From positions 1 through 64,000 of the forward strand of contig NZ_VFJB01000001.1 of assembly GCF_008362905.1 (NCBI RefSeq): a stretch of DNA of 64,000 bases, read 5' to 3'. The translations under genes and the position numbers were made by a program. The number at the start of each line of letters is the position of its first letter. Positions within the stretch are counted from its first letter, which is position 1. Positions 1-7,408 of this stretch are shown piece after piece. Source of the DNA: Deferribacter autotrophicus (GTDB taxonomy: Bacteria; Chrysiogenota; Deferribacteres; Deferribacterales; Deferribacteraceae). A model generated the notes under the pieces. The model saw only the letters and a list, made by a program, of their open reading frames with translations. It searched no databases and was not told the DNA's origin.

Positions 1-123
1 GGGGAGTTTAGAGGTTAGTTTCGCTTAACTCAAGGTGTCCGAATAGTAGCGCTATGGTGTCCGAATGTTTCCGATACGGTGTCCGAATAAAAACGATATC
101 ACTGTCCGAATGTCAGCGATACA
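1..123. mobile_element. Terminal end of an IS21-type insertion element (rest lies left of the window)
   Basis: Four tandem copies of a 22-23 bp unit with consensus GGTGTCCGAATNNNNNCGATA begin at about 34, 56, 78 and 101 (the last starts ACTGTCCGAAT). Phased multiple terminal repeats of about 20 bp are characteristic of IS21-family ends, where they bind the IstA transposase. The last unit ends in ...GATACA at 123, compatible with the CA terminus of such elements, and cas1 coding sequence begins immediately afterwards. The transposase genes are not visible, so the family call rests on terminal architecture only. These repeats are unrelated to those of the IS21 copy at 61129-63468. Confidence 0.6.
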
Positions 124-272
124 GGCAAGAAGATAAGTTAAACACAACGATAACGCATAAGCAATTGAAAAGAAAAGTTAGTTTTAGAAAGCTGATAAAA
201 CTGGAACTATACAAATTGATAAAACATTTGCTTGGTGAACAAAAATATAAAAGTTTTAGGATATGGTGGTAA
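124..272 (+). pseudogene. cas1: cas1, C-terminal fragment truncated by an insertion element
   Basis: An open frame runs out of the insertion-element end into about 49 codons that read like the C-terminus of Cas1, the CRISPR integrase. Visible matches are KLNTT, then RKVSFRKLIKLELYKLIKHL, LGE and a terminal WW, the usual ending of type I-B-like Cas1 proteins. The remaining roughly 275 residues, including the catalytic Glu/His/Asp residues, are not present in the window. The stop codon (270-272) is one base from the cas2 start, the normal cas1-cas2 spacing. The ATG at 54 lies inside the element's terminal repeats and is not a genuine cas1 start. The 5' part of the gene may survive left of the element. 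Confidence 0.82.
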
Positions 273-273
273 T

Positions 274-555
274 ATGTATGTGGTAGCTGTGTATGACATT
301 TCAACAATCACATCAGAAGGTCAAAAACGGCTTACTAAAATTATGAAGCTTTTTAGGCAATATCTTCATCATACTCAAAAATCGGTATTTGAAGGGGAAT
401 TGAGCGAAGCAAAATTTTTTGCATTGAAAAAGGCTGCTAATAGATTAATAAACCATGAAACGGATTATGTTGTATTTTATAAAATTGCTAACAAAAATAA
501 TATAGAAAGGGAAACTGTTGGCATAGATTTTGATCCAACTGACAATTTGATATAA
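274..555 (+). CDS. cas2: CRISPR-associated endoribonuclease-fold protein Cas2
   Basis: This 93-residue protein starts MYVVAVYDIS, the classic Cas2 first beta strand with the conserved Asp (D8). It continues with a ferredoxin-like fold pattern (helix near KRLTKIMKLFRQYL, strand HTQKSVFEGEL, strand DYVVFYKI). Cas2 dimers bridge two Cas1 dimers in the spacer-integration complex. The ATG at 274 was chosen over the upstream start at 232 because it begins at the conserved strand, follows a GGTGG purine-rich stretch and sits one base after the cas1 stop. It is directly followed by the leader and array. Length is normal and no damage is seen, but its partner Cas1 is truncated in this locus. Confidence 0.93.
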   Translation: MYVVAVYDISTITSEGQKRLTKIMKLFRQYLHHTQKSVFEGELSEAKFFALKKAANRLINHETDYVVFYKIANKNNIERETVGIDFDPTDNLI

Positions 556-656
556 AATGCACTACTGGAGGTTCGAGAATTTTTTGCATGTTGTTTGACA
601 GGTGAATAACTGTAAGTGATAGGTAAATAACAATTTTTTTGTTCTATATATAATGG
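556..656 (+). promoter_or_regulatory. CRISPR leader
   Basis: This 101-bp AT-rich segment lies between cas2 and the first repeat, on the side of the array opposite the degenerate repeat, so it should contain the array promoter and the integration signals. A TATAAT box (649-654) touches the first repeat. Two similar blocks, GGTGAATAAC (601-610) and GGTAAATAAC (622-631), occur about 21 bp apart. A TTGACA at 595-600 is too far from the TATAAT to pair with it. Confidence 0.65.
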
Positions 657-1727
657 GTTTTAGTAACCAATTATGGGATATAAAGAAATTTATATTTGAC
701 CCTTATTACTTTGGAGACCCTGTTTTAGTAACCAATTATGGGATATAAAGTTGGATTTTGTTTAAATAAAGATGTGAGGAGTGAAGGTTTTAGTAACCAA
801 TTATGGGATATAAAGTTGGAAGCCTCAGCACTTTTGATGCCGAAATAAGCAGTTTTAGTAACCAATTATGGGATATAAAGCAACCAACTTGGTTTTGCAG
901 GAAATACTACTAAATCGTTTTAGTAACCAATTATGGGATATAAAGGATGAATGTCCTCTTCCAGACAAAATGAGAGGTGTAGGTTTTAGTAACCAATTAT
1001 GGGATATAAAGTCAAAATGGCTGACAAAAGGACAAGATTGTGACCTAGTTTTAGTAACCAATTATGGGATATAAAGCAAAACTATCAATCCTAATCTCAC
1101 AATCAGCCAGTTGTTTTAGTAACCAATTATGGGATATAAAGGTGTGGCTGTTTGCTGCACTGGTGCATGAGTTTCACGTTTTAGTAACCAATTATGGGAT
1201 ATAAAGTGCGGTGGCTTTAGTATAGCTGGCACAAAAGGCAAAGTTTTAGTAACCAATTATGGGATATAAAGGAAGATGCGGAAAACTACAATGTTGATAA
1301 AGAGAGCGTTTTAGTAACCAATTATGGGATATAAAGAATATCATAGAATTACTTTTTTCAAATAAGATTGAGGTTTTAGTAACCAATTATGGGATATAAA
1401 GTAATCGCACTAATTCGCTTTTCGGTATCATCCACGAGTTTTAGTAACCAATTATGGGATATAAAGCAACTGCTCTTGAGCACTCAAGTTCAAATACCGC
1501 AGGTTTTAGTAACCAATTATGGGATATAAAGAATCCTGACCCTGTTTTAAAAAAGCAGGGTAAAGACAGTTTTAGTAACCAATTATGGGATATAAAGCAC
1601 TCTGCCAGTTGTGCAGGGTGCAGGATGCGATGAGTTTTAGTAACCAATTATGGGATATAAAGCTCGGATATTGTCAATTTTGGCGGCGGCTTTGCAGCGT
1701 TTTAGTAACCAATTATGGGAACAGTAT
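657..1727 (+). CRISPR. CRISPR array: 17 repeats of 29 bp, 16 spacers
   Basis: The 29-bp repeat reads GTTTTAGTAACC, then AATTATGGGATATAAAG. Copies start at 657, 722, 787, 852, 917, 983, 1048, 1113, 1178, 1243, 1308, 1373, 1438, 1503, 1569, 1634 and 1699. The first 16 copies are identical. The last (1699) keeps only its first 22 bases and then diverges, which marks the old, leader-distal end. Spacers are 36 bp, except two of 37 bp (946-982 and 1532-1568), and all differ. The order cas2, leader, array gives the likely transcription direction (+). No interference genes are in the window, so the subtype cannot be fixed; the Cas1 tail and the repeat style suggest type I-B. Confidence 0.98.
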
Positions 1728-1839
1728 AATTCTTAAAACACAACAAGTTAACTAAAACATAAAAATTTAGCCATAATTATAAAATTCAGACTGTCTGTTT
1801 TATAATCATTCTATATTAATTTAATTTTTCAATTATATT

Positions 1840-1874
1840 TGTTATAATAAAAGTGTCTAAGATTTTATTGGAGG
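1840..1874 (+). promoter_or_regulatory. Extended -10 promoter and ribosome binding site for the oxidoreductase operon
   Basis: TGtTATAAT at 1840-1848 is an extended -10 element, with only a weak T-rich -35 region near 1820. GGAGG at 1870-1874 sits 6 nt before the ATG at 1881. The rest of 1728-1839 is AT-rich with no further signal that I can support. Confidence 0.45.
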
Positions 1875-1880
1875 TGGTTT

Positions 1881-3152
1881 ATGGATTATCCCCTTTGGCT
1901 GGCTAATAGTGACATTTCTGGAGCCTTAGTCATTGCCCTTGTTTCAATATTTCATGTTTTTATTTCGCATTTTGCTGTAGGTATGGGATTATTTTTAGTA
2001 TTAGCTGAAAAAAAAGCTTTAAAAGAGCAGAATGAAGAGCTAAAAATTTTCGTAAAAAAAACTAGCGCACTTGTTTTACTGATTTCTGCTGTTTTAGGAG
2101 CACTGACAGGTGTTGGTATCTGGTTTACTATTGCTTTGGTCTCCCCTGCAGGAACATCTGCCTTAATCCATAATTTCGTTTGGGGATGGGCTGCAGAATG
2201 GGTTTTCTTTGTTTTAGAAATAGTTACCATCCTTGTTTACTATTATACCTGGAATAAAGTATCAGATAAATATCATGTTTTATTAGGTTGGCTCTACTTT
2301 GTTGGAGCTTATATGAGTCTGGTAATTATTGTAGGGATTATTACTTTCCAACTTACACCTGGCAAATGGATTGAAACTCACAGTTTCTGGGATGGATTTT
2401 TAAATCCAACTTATATCCCTTCTATTGTAGGTAGAACGGGAATTGCACTTTTGCTTGCAGGAATCTATGCGATGATAACCCTCTCTTTAATGAAAAATAG
2501 TGAAGTGAAAAAAAACGCATCACGATTTTCAGGTTATTTTGTATTGGCAGGTATAATTTTAACTTTTGTAGGTATGACATGGTGGGTATTTGCTATACCT
2601 GCTGATATAAGAGAGCAGTTTTTGGGTGGAAACATGACATTAACCAATTTCTTTAAATATTCCGGTTATATAACCGCTATTATGGGATTTTTGACACTAT
2701 TATTTATGTTTGTTCTGCCACGTTATATAAATATTGCCATAACATTGATTATTTTAATTTTGGGACAAATTAGCTTTGGTTATTACGAATTCACAAGAGA
2801 AAGAGCAAGAAAGCCTTTTGTAATTAGAGATTATATGTATTCCAATGGAATTTTGGTTTCTGAAGTAGAAAAACTCAATGAAGAAGGGATTCTATCAAAA
2901 GCAAAATGGGCAAATATTGAAAATGAAAAAGATGTTATGAAAATCGGAAGAGCTGTCTTTGTGGCAGAATGCAAAATTTGTCACTCATTAAACGGTTTTA
3001 ATGCACTCAGACCGAAAATAGAAGGTTTAGAAGCTGAAGACATAGATGCTATGCTTATGGATCTGGATTCCAATCCCCTTATGCCTCCTTTTGTAGGAAC
3101 AGATGCGGAAAGAGAAGCCCTGGCAAAATATTTAGCTAAAATAGCTCAATAA
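1881..3152 (+). CDS. Cytochrome bd-superfamily catalytic-like subunit with C-terminal haem c domain
   Basis: This 423-residue integral membrane protein resembles CydA. The first helix carries two His (SIFHVFISHFAVG), the region where CydA binds its active-site haem. Residues ~95-160 match the CydA segment before and after the W...GW loop (AAEWVFFVLEIV, then GWLYFVGAYMSLV). About seven to eight membrane segments are apparent. The long quinol-binding loop of ordinary CydA is not evident. After the membrane part, residues ~350-423 form a mono-haem cytochrome c domain with CKICH and a likely axial Met in LMPPF. This suggests electron input from a c-type cytochrome instead of, or in addition to, quinol. 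It is the first gene of a two-gene operon with 3164-4243. The substrate (O2, NO or another) cannot be read from sequence. Confidence 0.78.
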   Translation: MDYPLWLANSDISGALVIALVSIFHVFISHFAVGMGLFLVLAEKKALKEQNEELKIFVKKTSALVLLISAVLGALTGVGIWFTIALVSPAGTSALIHNFVWGWAAEWVFFVLEIVTILVYYYTWNKVSDKYHVLLGWLYFVGAYMSLVIIVGIITFQLTPGKWIETHSFWDGFLNPTYIPSIVGRTGIALLLAGIYAMITLSLMKNSEVKKNASRFSGYFVLAGIILTFVGMTWWVFAIPADIREQFLGGNMTLTNFFKYSGYITAIMGFLTLLFMFVLPRYINIAITLIILILGQISFGYYEFTRERARKPFVIRDYMYSNGILVSEVEKLNEEGILSKAKWANIENEKDVMKIGRAVFVAECKICHSLNGFNALRPKIEGLEAEDIDAMLMDLDSNPLMPPFVGTDAEREALAKYLAKIAQ

Positions 3153-3163
3153 AGGAGGAGGTT

Positions 3164-4243
3164 ATGAATAGTATTTTAAATTATATACCTGCACCAGATG
3201 TATTACCATTGCCAAGTCATCCGTATATTTTTATATTTTTCTTGGTCGTAACCTTATTTATCCATTTTTTATTTATGAATTTAACCTTAGGTGGGAGTGT
3301 AATGCTTATCATTGCCAAATATTTTGCAAAAGTTAAAGGAAATAATAATTATAACAGAATAGCTGAAGAAATTGGCTGGCTCAATACTTTCAATATTTCT
3401 TTAACAGTAACAACAGGTGTGGCTCCATTATTATTCCTTCAAGTGCTTTACGGCCAATTTTTTTATACAGCTTCAGTGTTGTTGTCTTGGAAATGGCTAT
3501 TTGTTTTATTGGCAATTATTTTTGCTTATTACTTCTACTATCTTTACAAATTTAAACCGTTATATATCAAATTTACTGGAGGAAAAGGATTTATCTTTAT
3601 AGTTTTAGCCACAATACTTTTTCTTTATGTAGCTTTAATGCTTGTAACAAACACACTGGTTTCAATGCAACCTGAATTATGGAAAGATATGTATTTAGGA
3701 AAAGTATCTGTTTTTTCAGCTAAAACACTTGTATTGAGATTTTTTCATTTCCTTTTTGCAGCCATTGCATTCAGCGGCGCTTTTTATATGCTCTATGCAA
3801 GAATAAGAAAAAGCTATGATAAGGAATTATCTGATACGATGTACAATTTAGGAAAATATACCTTTCTAATCCCTACTCTTACCCAACTTATTATTGGAAC
3901 ATGGTTTTTGCTGTCTCATCCGGTAAACTATTATGTCAATATCTTGACAATGGTATTTTTGACCATGGGAATTGTAATGGCGTTTATTCCGGTATTTTTC
4001 ATTCTTACTAAAAAAGAGAATGAAAAAATGGTTTTTGGATTTACATTTCTATCAGTATTTTTTATGGTTTCGGTTAGAAGGTTCATTGAAATTGGTTACT
4101 TCTCAAAATATTTTAACCCATCATATTTAGAAGTTAAACCACAATGGAGTATCTTTATTATTTTTCTAATACTTTTTGTTGCTTTACTGATTACACTCTA
4201 TTATTTATTTATTAAATTAAAGTATGAGCTTGTCAAAAAATAG
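3164..4243 (+). CDS. Second bd-superfamily membrane subunit (CydA-like paralogue)
   Basis: This 359-residue protein has about nine hydrophobic segments. Its start is set by AGGAGGAGG just before the ATG, 11 nt after the previous stop. The N-terminal segment FIHFLFMNLTLGGSVML resembles the first CydA helix, and TGVAPLLFLQVLYGQFFY resembles the second CydA helix block, so it looks like a diverged copy of a CydA-type subunit more than a standard CydB. Bacterial and archaeal bd-superfamily complexes with two CydA-like subunits are known. Together with the upstream haem-c subunit it probably forms a membrane terminal reductase. A strong hairpin follows the stop, so the pair is a closed operon. Confidence 0.68.
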   Translation: MNSILNYIPAPDVLPLPSHPYIFIFFLVVTLFIHFLFMNLTLGGSVMLIIAKYFAKVKGNNNYNRIAEEIGWLNTFNISLTVTTGVAPLLFLQVLYGQFFYTASVLLSWKWLFVLLAIIFAYYFYYLYKFKPLYIKFTGGKGFIFIVLATILFLYVALMLVTNTLVSMQPELWKDMYLGKVSVFSAKTLVLRFFHFLFAAIAFSGAFYMLYARIRKSYDKELSDTMYNLGKYTFLIPTLTQLIIGTWFLLSHPVNYYVNILTMVFLTMGIVMAFIPVFFILTKKENEKMVFGFTFLSVFFMVSVRRFIEIGYFSKYFNPSYLEVKPQWSIFIIFLILFVALLITLYYLFIKLKYELVKK

Positions 4244-4285
4244 GTTATTCTCTTTATGGGGGAATAACCCCCTTTTATTTTTAAC
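4243..4285 (+). terminator. Rho-independent terminator of the oxidoreductase operon
   Basis: GGTTATTC (4243-4250) pairs with GAATAACC (4262-4269), giving an 8-bp stem that overlaps the last base of the stop codon. It is followed by CCCTTTTATTTTT. Confidence 0.8.
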
Positions 4286-4393
4286 TCTATTAAAAAAAAT
4301 AAATACCTCTTGAGAAATTTTACCTTTTATACTACAATTTATCGAACGTTATTTTTTAATTTTATCAATAAGTTATAAAATCGGAGGAGATTA

Positions 4394-6700
4394 ATGTTTT
4401 CTGAAAATATTTTAGAGTTGTTAGGTGAAGAGCCAAAACTTTCTGCAAATGCGTTGACCGTTTTAAGAAAAAGATATTTAAAAAAAGATGAAAAAGGGAA
4501 TGTAATAGAAACACCCAAAGGGATGTTTCAACGCGTTGCAATGAATATTGCCAAGGCCGATTTAAATTATGATAAAAAAGCAGATTTAGATGCCACTGCA
4601 AAAAAGTTTTTCGATGTTATGGTATCTTTGAAATTTTTGCCAAATTCACCTACTTTGATGAATGCAGGAAAAGAACTGCAGCAGCTTTCTGCATGTTTTG
4701 TTCTACCTGTGGAAGATTCTTTGGATAAAATTTTTGATGCTGTAAAATATACAGCACTAATTCATAAATCAGGTGGTGGAACAGGTTTTTCATTCTCAAG
4801 ATTAAGACCTAAGGATGATGTGGTAAAAACAACGAAGGGAGTTTCTAGTGGTCCTGTTTCTTTTATGACGGTTTTTGATTCTGCAACTGAAACAATCAAA
4901 CAGGGTGGTACAAGACGTGGTGCCAACATGGGTATCTTGAGAGTAGATCACCCAGACATAATGGAGTTTATTTACGCCAAAAAAGATAAAACCAAACTAA
5001 CAAATTTTAATTTATCTGTGGCCGTAACAGAAAAATTTATGGAAGCTGTTTTAAAAAATGAAGAATATCCTCTTATCAATCCAAAAAGTGGTAAGGTTGT
5101 CAAAAAACTGAATGCTAAAGATGTCTTTGATCAAATGGTAAAACTAGCCTGGGAAGGTGGTGACCCTGGGATCATTTTTATAGATAGAATTAACAGGGAT
5201 AACCCTACTCCAAAAGAAGGTGAAATAGAAAGTACAAATCCATGTGGAGAACAGCCATTATTACCATATGAATCATGTAATTTAGGTTCTATAAATCTAG
5301 GTAAGTTTGTAAAAAACAAGAAAATTTTGTGGAACGAATTGAAGGATGTAATACATACTGCTGTACATTTTCTGGACAATGTAATTGATATGAACAACTA
5401 CCCTATTCCTCAAATTGAAGAAATGACTAAAAAGAACAGAAAAATAGGCTTAGGGATTATGGGTTGGGCAGATATGCTTGCCCTTCTTGAAATACCATAC
5501 AACAGCGAAGAAGCGATAAGTCTAGCCGAAAAAGTTATGTCTTTTATAAGAGAAGAAGGCAGAAAAGCCTCTATGAAGTTAGCAGAAAAAAGAGGTAGCT
5601 TTCCAAACTTTGAAGATAGCATCTATCCTGAAATGGGATTCAAAATGATGAGAAATGCTACAGTTACTACTATAGCTCCAACGGGTACAATCTCCATTAT
5701 AGCAGGATGTTCATCAGGAATTGAGCCTTATTTTGCCATAGCTTTTTATAGAAATGTTTTGGATAATGATAAATTAGTTGAGGTTAACCCTATTTTTAAA
5801 GAAATTGCAAAAAGAGAAGGTTTTTATTCAGATGAATTAATGGAAAAAATTGCAGAACAAGGCCATTTAGAGAACTTAGATGAAGTTCCCGAAAAATGGA
5901 AAAAAGTTTTTGTAACAGCTCATGAAACTTCACCCATTTGGCATGTAAAAATGCAAGCAGCTTTTCAAAAATATACTGACAATGCTGTGAGTAAAACAGT
6001 TAATTTTCCAAAAGAAGCTACTGTTGAAGATGTAAGAGAGGTATATCTCCTTGCTTATAAATTAGGATGTAAAGGTATAACAATTTATAGAGATGGTAGT
6101 AGAGAACAGCAAGTTATAAATATAGGGACAATAGAGAAAAAAGAAGAGCAGGAAACTATAGAAATTAAAGGACAGTTTAAACCTCGTCCAAGGCCTAAGG
6201 TACTTGTAGGAAAAACCATTGAAATGATGACCGGTTGTGGCAAACTCTATGTTACAATCAATCAAGATGAAAATGGTGAACCATTTGAAGTGTTCACAAG
6301 CATGGGTAAAGCTGGAGGATGTGCGCAGAGTCAATGTGAAGCAATTGGTAGGCTCATATCATTAGTTTTAAGAAGTGGCGGTGAACCAGAAAATATTATA
6401 AAACAGTTGAAAGGAATCTCATGTCATATGAGATATGGTTTTGGACCAAATCAGGTGTTAAGTTGTGCAGATGCAGTTGGAAAAGCTATTGAGCAGGCAC
6501 TAAATATGCCAACTGAAATAAAAGTCATAAAACAAGAAGAAATCACCGTTGATAAATTATTAAAAGAATTTGAAGGAAATACTGAAAAATCAGAAAAAGC
6601 TACTCCAAGAAATGGTGCTTGCCCAGAATGTGGTGGAATATTAAATTATGTAGAAGGTTGTGATGTTTGTTATTCCTGTGGTTATTCACATTGTAGTTAA
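4394..6700 (+). CDS. nrdJ: Adenosylcobalamin-dependent (class II) ribonucleoside-diphosphate reductase
   Basis: The 768-residue class II ribonucleotide reductase makes deoxyribonucleotides with a B12-generated thiyl radical, so it works with or without oxygen. The ten-stranded barrel signatures are present: LSACFVLPVEDS with the first redox Cys; NPCGEQPLLPYESCNLGS, which holds the catalytic Asn-Cys-Glu set; and ATVTTIAPTGTISIIAG. A C-terminal tail after ~residue 740 has a zinc-ribbon-like Cys set (CPECGG, CDVCYSCGYSHC). Such tails carry reducing equivalents or a metal in this family. The start is supported by GGAGGAG 5 nt upstream. No cobalamin riboswitch fits in the ~110 bp upstream. It is a single-gene unit. 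Confidence 0.96.
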   Translation: MFSENILELLGEEPKLSANALTVLRKRYLKKDEKGNVIETPKGMFQRVAMNIAKADLNYDKKADLDATAKKFFDVMVSLKFLPNSPTLMNAGKELQQLSACFVLPVEDSLDKIFDAVKYTALIHKSGGGTGFSFSRLRPKDDVVKTTKGVSSGPVSFMTVFDSATETIKQGGTRRGANMGILRVDHPDIMEFIYAKKDKTKLTNFNLSVAVTEKFMEAVLKNEEYPLINPKSGKVVKKLNAKDVFDQMVKLAWEGGDPGIIFIDRINRDNPTPKEGEIESTNPCGEQPLLPYESCNLGSINLGKFVKNKKILWNELKDVIHTAVHFLDNVIDMNNYPIPQIEEMTKKNRKIGLGIMGWADMLALLEIPYNSEEAISLAEKVMSFIREEGRKASMKLAEKRGSFPNFEDSIYPEMGFKMMRNATVTTIAPTGTISIIAGCSSGIEPYFAIAFYRNVLDNDKLVEVNPIFKEIAKREGFYSDELMEKIAEQGHLENLDEVPEKWKKVFVTAHETSPIWHVKMQAAFQKYTDNAVSKTVNFPKEATVEDVREVYLLAYKLGCKGITIYRDGSREQQVINIGTIEKKEEQETIEIKGQFKPRPRPKVLVGKTIEMMTGCGKLYVTINQDENGEPFEVFTSMGKAGGCAQSQCEAIGRLISLVLRSGGEPENIIKQLKGISCHMRYGFGPNQVLSCADAVGKAIEQALNMPTEIKVIKQEEITVDKLLKEFEGNTEKSEKATPRNGACPECGGILNYVEGCDVCYSCGYSHCS

Positions 6701-6721
6701 TTGCCACTGAAAAAGTGGCAA
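6701..6721 (+). terminator. Hairpin directly after nrdJ
   Basis: TTGCCACT (6701-6708) and AGTGGCAA (6714-6721) form a perfect 8-bp stem with a 5-nt loop immediately after the stop codon. No clear U-tract follows, so the terminator call is tentative. Confidence 0.5.
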
Positions 6722-6822
6722 CTAATTGATAATAAGAAAGAATTTTTTAATTTTTAAAACATTATCTCCCAGTTTTTACGTAAATTTTACTAAAAATTGA
6801 GGGATAATAGTGGAAACAGGGG

Positions 6823-6955
6823 GGTCTAAAGGGGCTTTGCCCCTTTAAGCATTTCCTGCAAAGGAAATGAGTTAACTAATTGAGAGCTATTCCTTATTTT
6901 GGGGGTTATAAAGGGGGTTACCCCCTTTAAGTAATTCTTACGCAAGCAAGAATAC
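6823..6955. repeat. Two tandem double-hairpin units
   Basis: Unit 1 has AAAGGGG/CCCCTTT (6828-6834 with 6840-6846), then CATTTCCT/AGGAAATG (6850-6857 with 6862-6869). Unit 2 has AAAGGGGG/CCCCCTTT (6910-6917 with 6921-6928), then ATTCTT/AAGAAT (6934-6939 with 6948-6953). Both units share the frame GGGGGT..TAAAGGGG-loop-CCCCTTTAAG, so the second looks like a diverged copy of the first. They lie between convergent genes and resemble REP-type extragenic palindromes. Nothing coding is seen. Confidence 0.65.
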
Positions 6956-7030
6956 TTCATATATCTACATTGTCGACTTTTTCAGCAGACATTATTTATG
7001 AAATAGAAAAGGAGATGGGGAAAGTTCAAG

Positions 7031-7136
7031 GTTCAACACGTGTAATAATACCGTACGTATTGTAATTTCTGAACAATATAACTTGAGTTGTGCGTGGTCA
7101 ATATATTATACAAATGCTTTATTACACGTGTTCAAA
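7031..7136. repeat. Long inverted repeat, copy 1 (ACACGTGTAATAA arms)
   Basis: ACACGTGTAATAA (7036-7048) is perfectly complementary to TTATTACACGTGT (7119-7131), separated by 70 nt of AT-rich sequence without an open frame. The arm flank GTTCAA is shared with the adjacent inverted repeat at 7137-7240. Confidence 0.7.
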
Positions 7137-7240
7137 GTTCAACCCGTGGAATACTAAAGTGCAAATTTTAGCTTACAAGTAATGAACCTTATACTTATAT
7201 CTCAAAAAACATATGCAAAAACCTTATTCCACGGGTTCAA
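7137..7240. repeat. Long inverted repeat, copy 2 (ACCCGTGGAATA arms)
   Basis: ACCCGTGGAATA (7142-7153) pairs perfectly with TATTCCACGGGT (7225-7236), 71 nt apart. GTTCAACCCGTGGAATA differs from the copy 1 arm GTTCAACACGTGTAATA at only two positions, and the changes are compensated in the opposite arm. The two units, of almost equal length, are therefore relatives under pairing constraint. Confidence 0.7.
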
Positions 7241-7269
7241 TGTTAAAGTTGAGGCTAAGACTTTCTATG

Positions 7270-7317
7270 AATAGTGGATAGTGAAGTGTAAATTAATATC
7301 ACTCACTATCCACTATT
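7270..7317. repeat. 15-bp perfect inverted repeat near the 3' end of the pilS operon
   Basis: AATAGTGGATAGTGA (7270-7284) pairs with TCACTATCCACTATT (7303-7317) around an 18-nt loop. It lies 92 nt past the pilS stop and could act as a bidirectional transcription end or processing signal. There is no T-tract on either strand. The rest of 6722-7408 holds no gene that I can support. Confidence 0.6.
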
Positions 7318-7408
7318 TACTGCCTTTTGCCATTTGAGCAAAGTGAACAATTTCAAAGTTATCATTAAATTACATATTGTAAAAATATAAATGTGCAACA
7401 CCGTTTTT

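Noticed and set aside
54-123. ATG at 54 as the start of a 72-codon gene
   Set aside because: The first ~23 codons translate the insertion-element terminal repeats; only the later part is Cas1 C-terminus.
855-1647. Open frames of 68 codons on both strands inside the CRISPR array
   Set aside because: They consist of translated repeats and spacers (the same peptide recurs each unit) and have no ribosome binding sites.
4286-4393. Cobalamin riboswitch before B12-dependent nrdJ
   Set aside because: The gap is only about 110 nt, and no conserved cobalamin-box sequence was recognised.
6701-7408. Small genes in the hairpin-rich gap
   Set aside because: No frame with start, ribosome binding site and sensible length was found; the content is inverted repeats.
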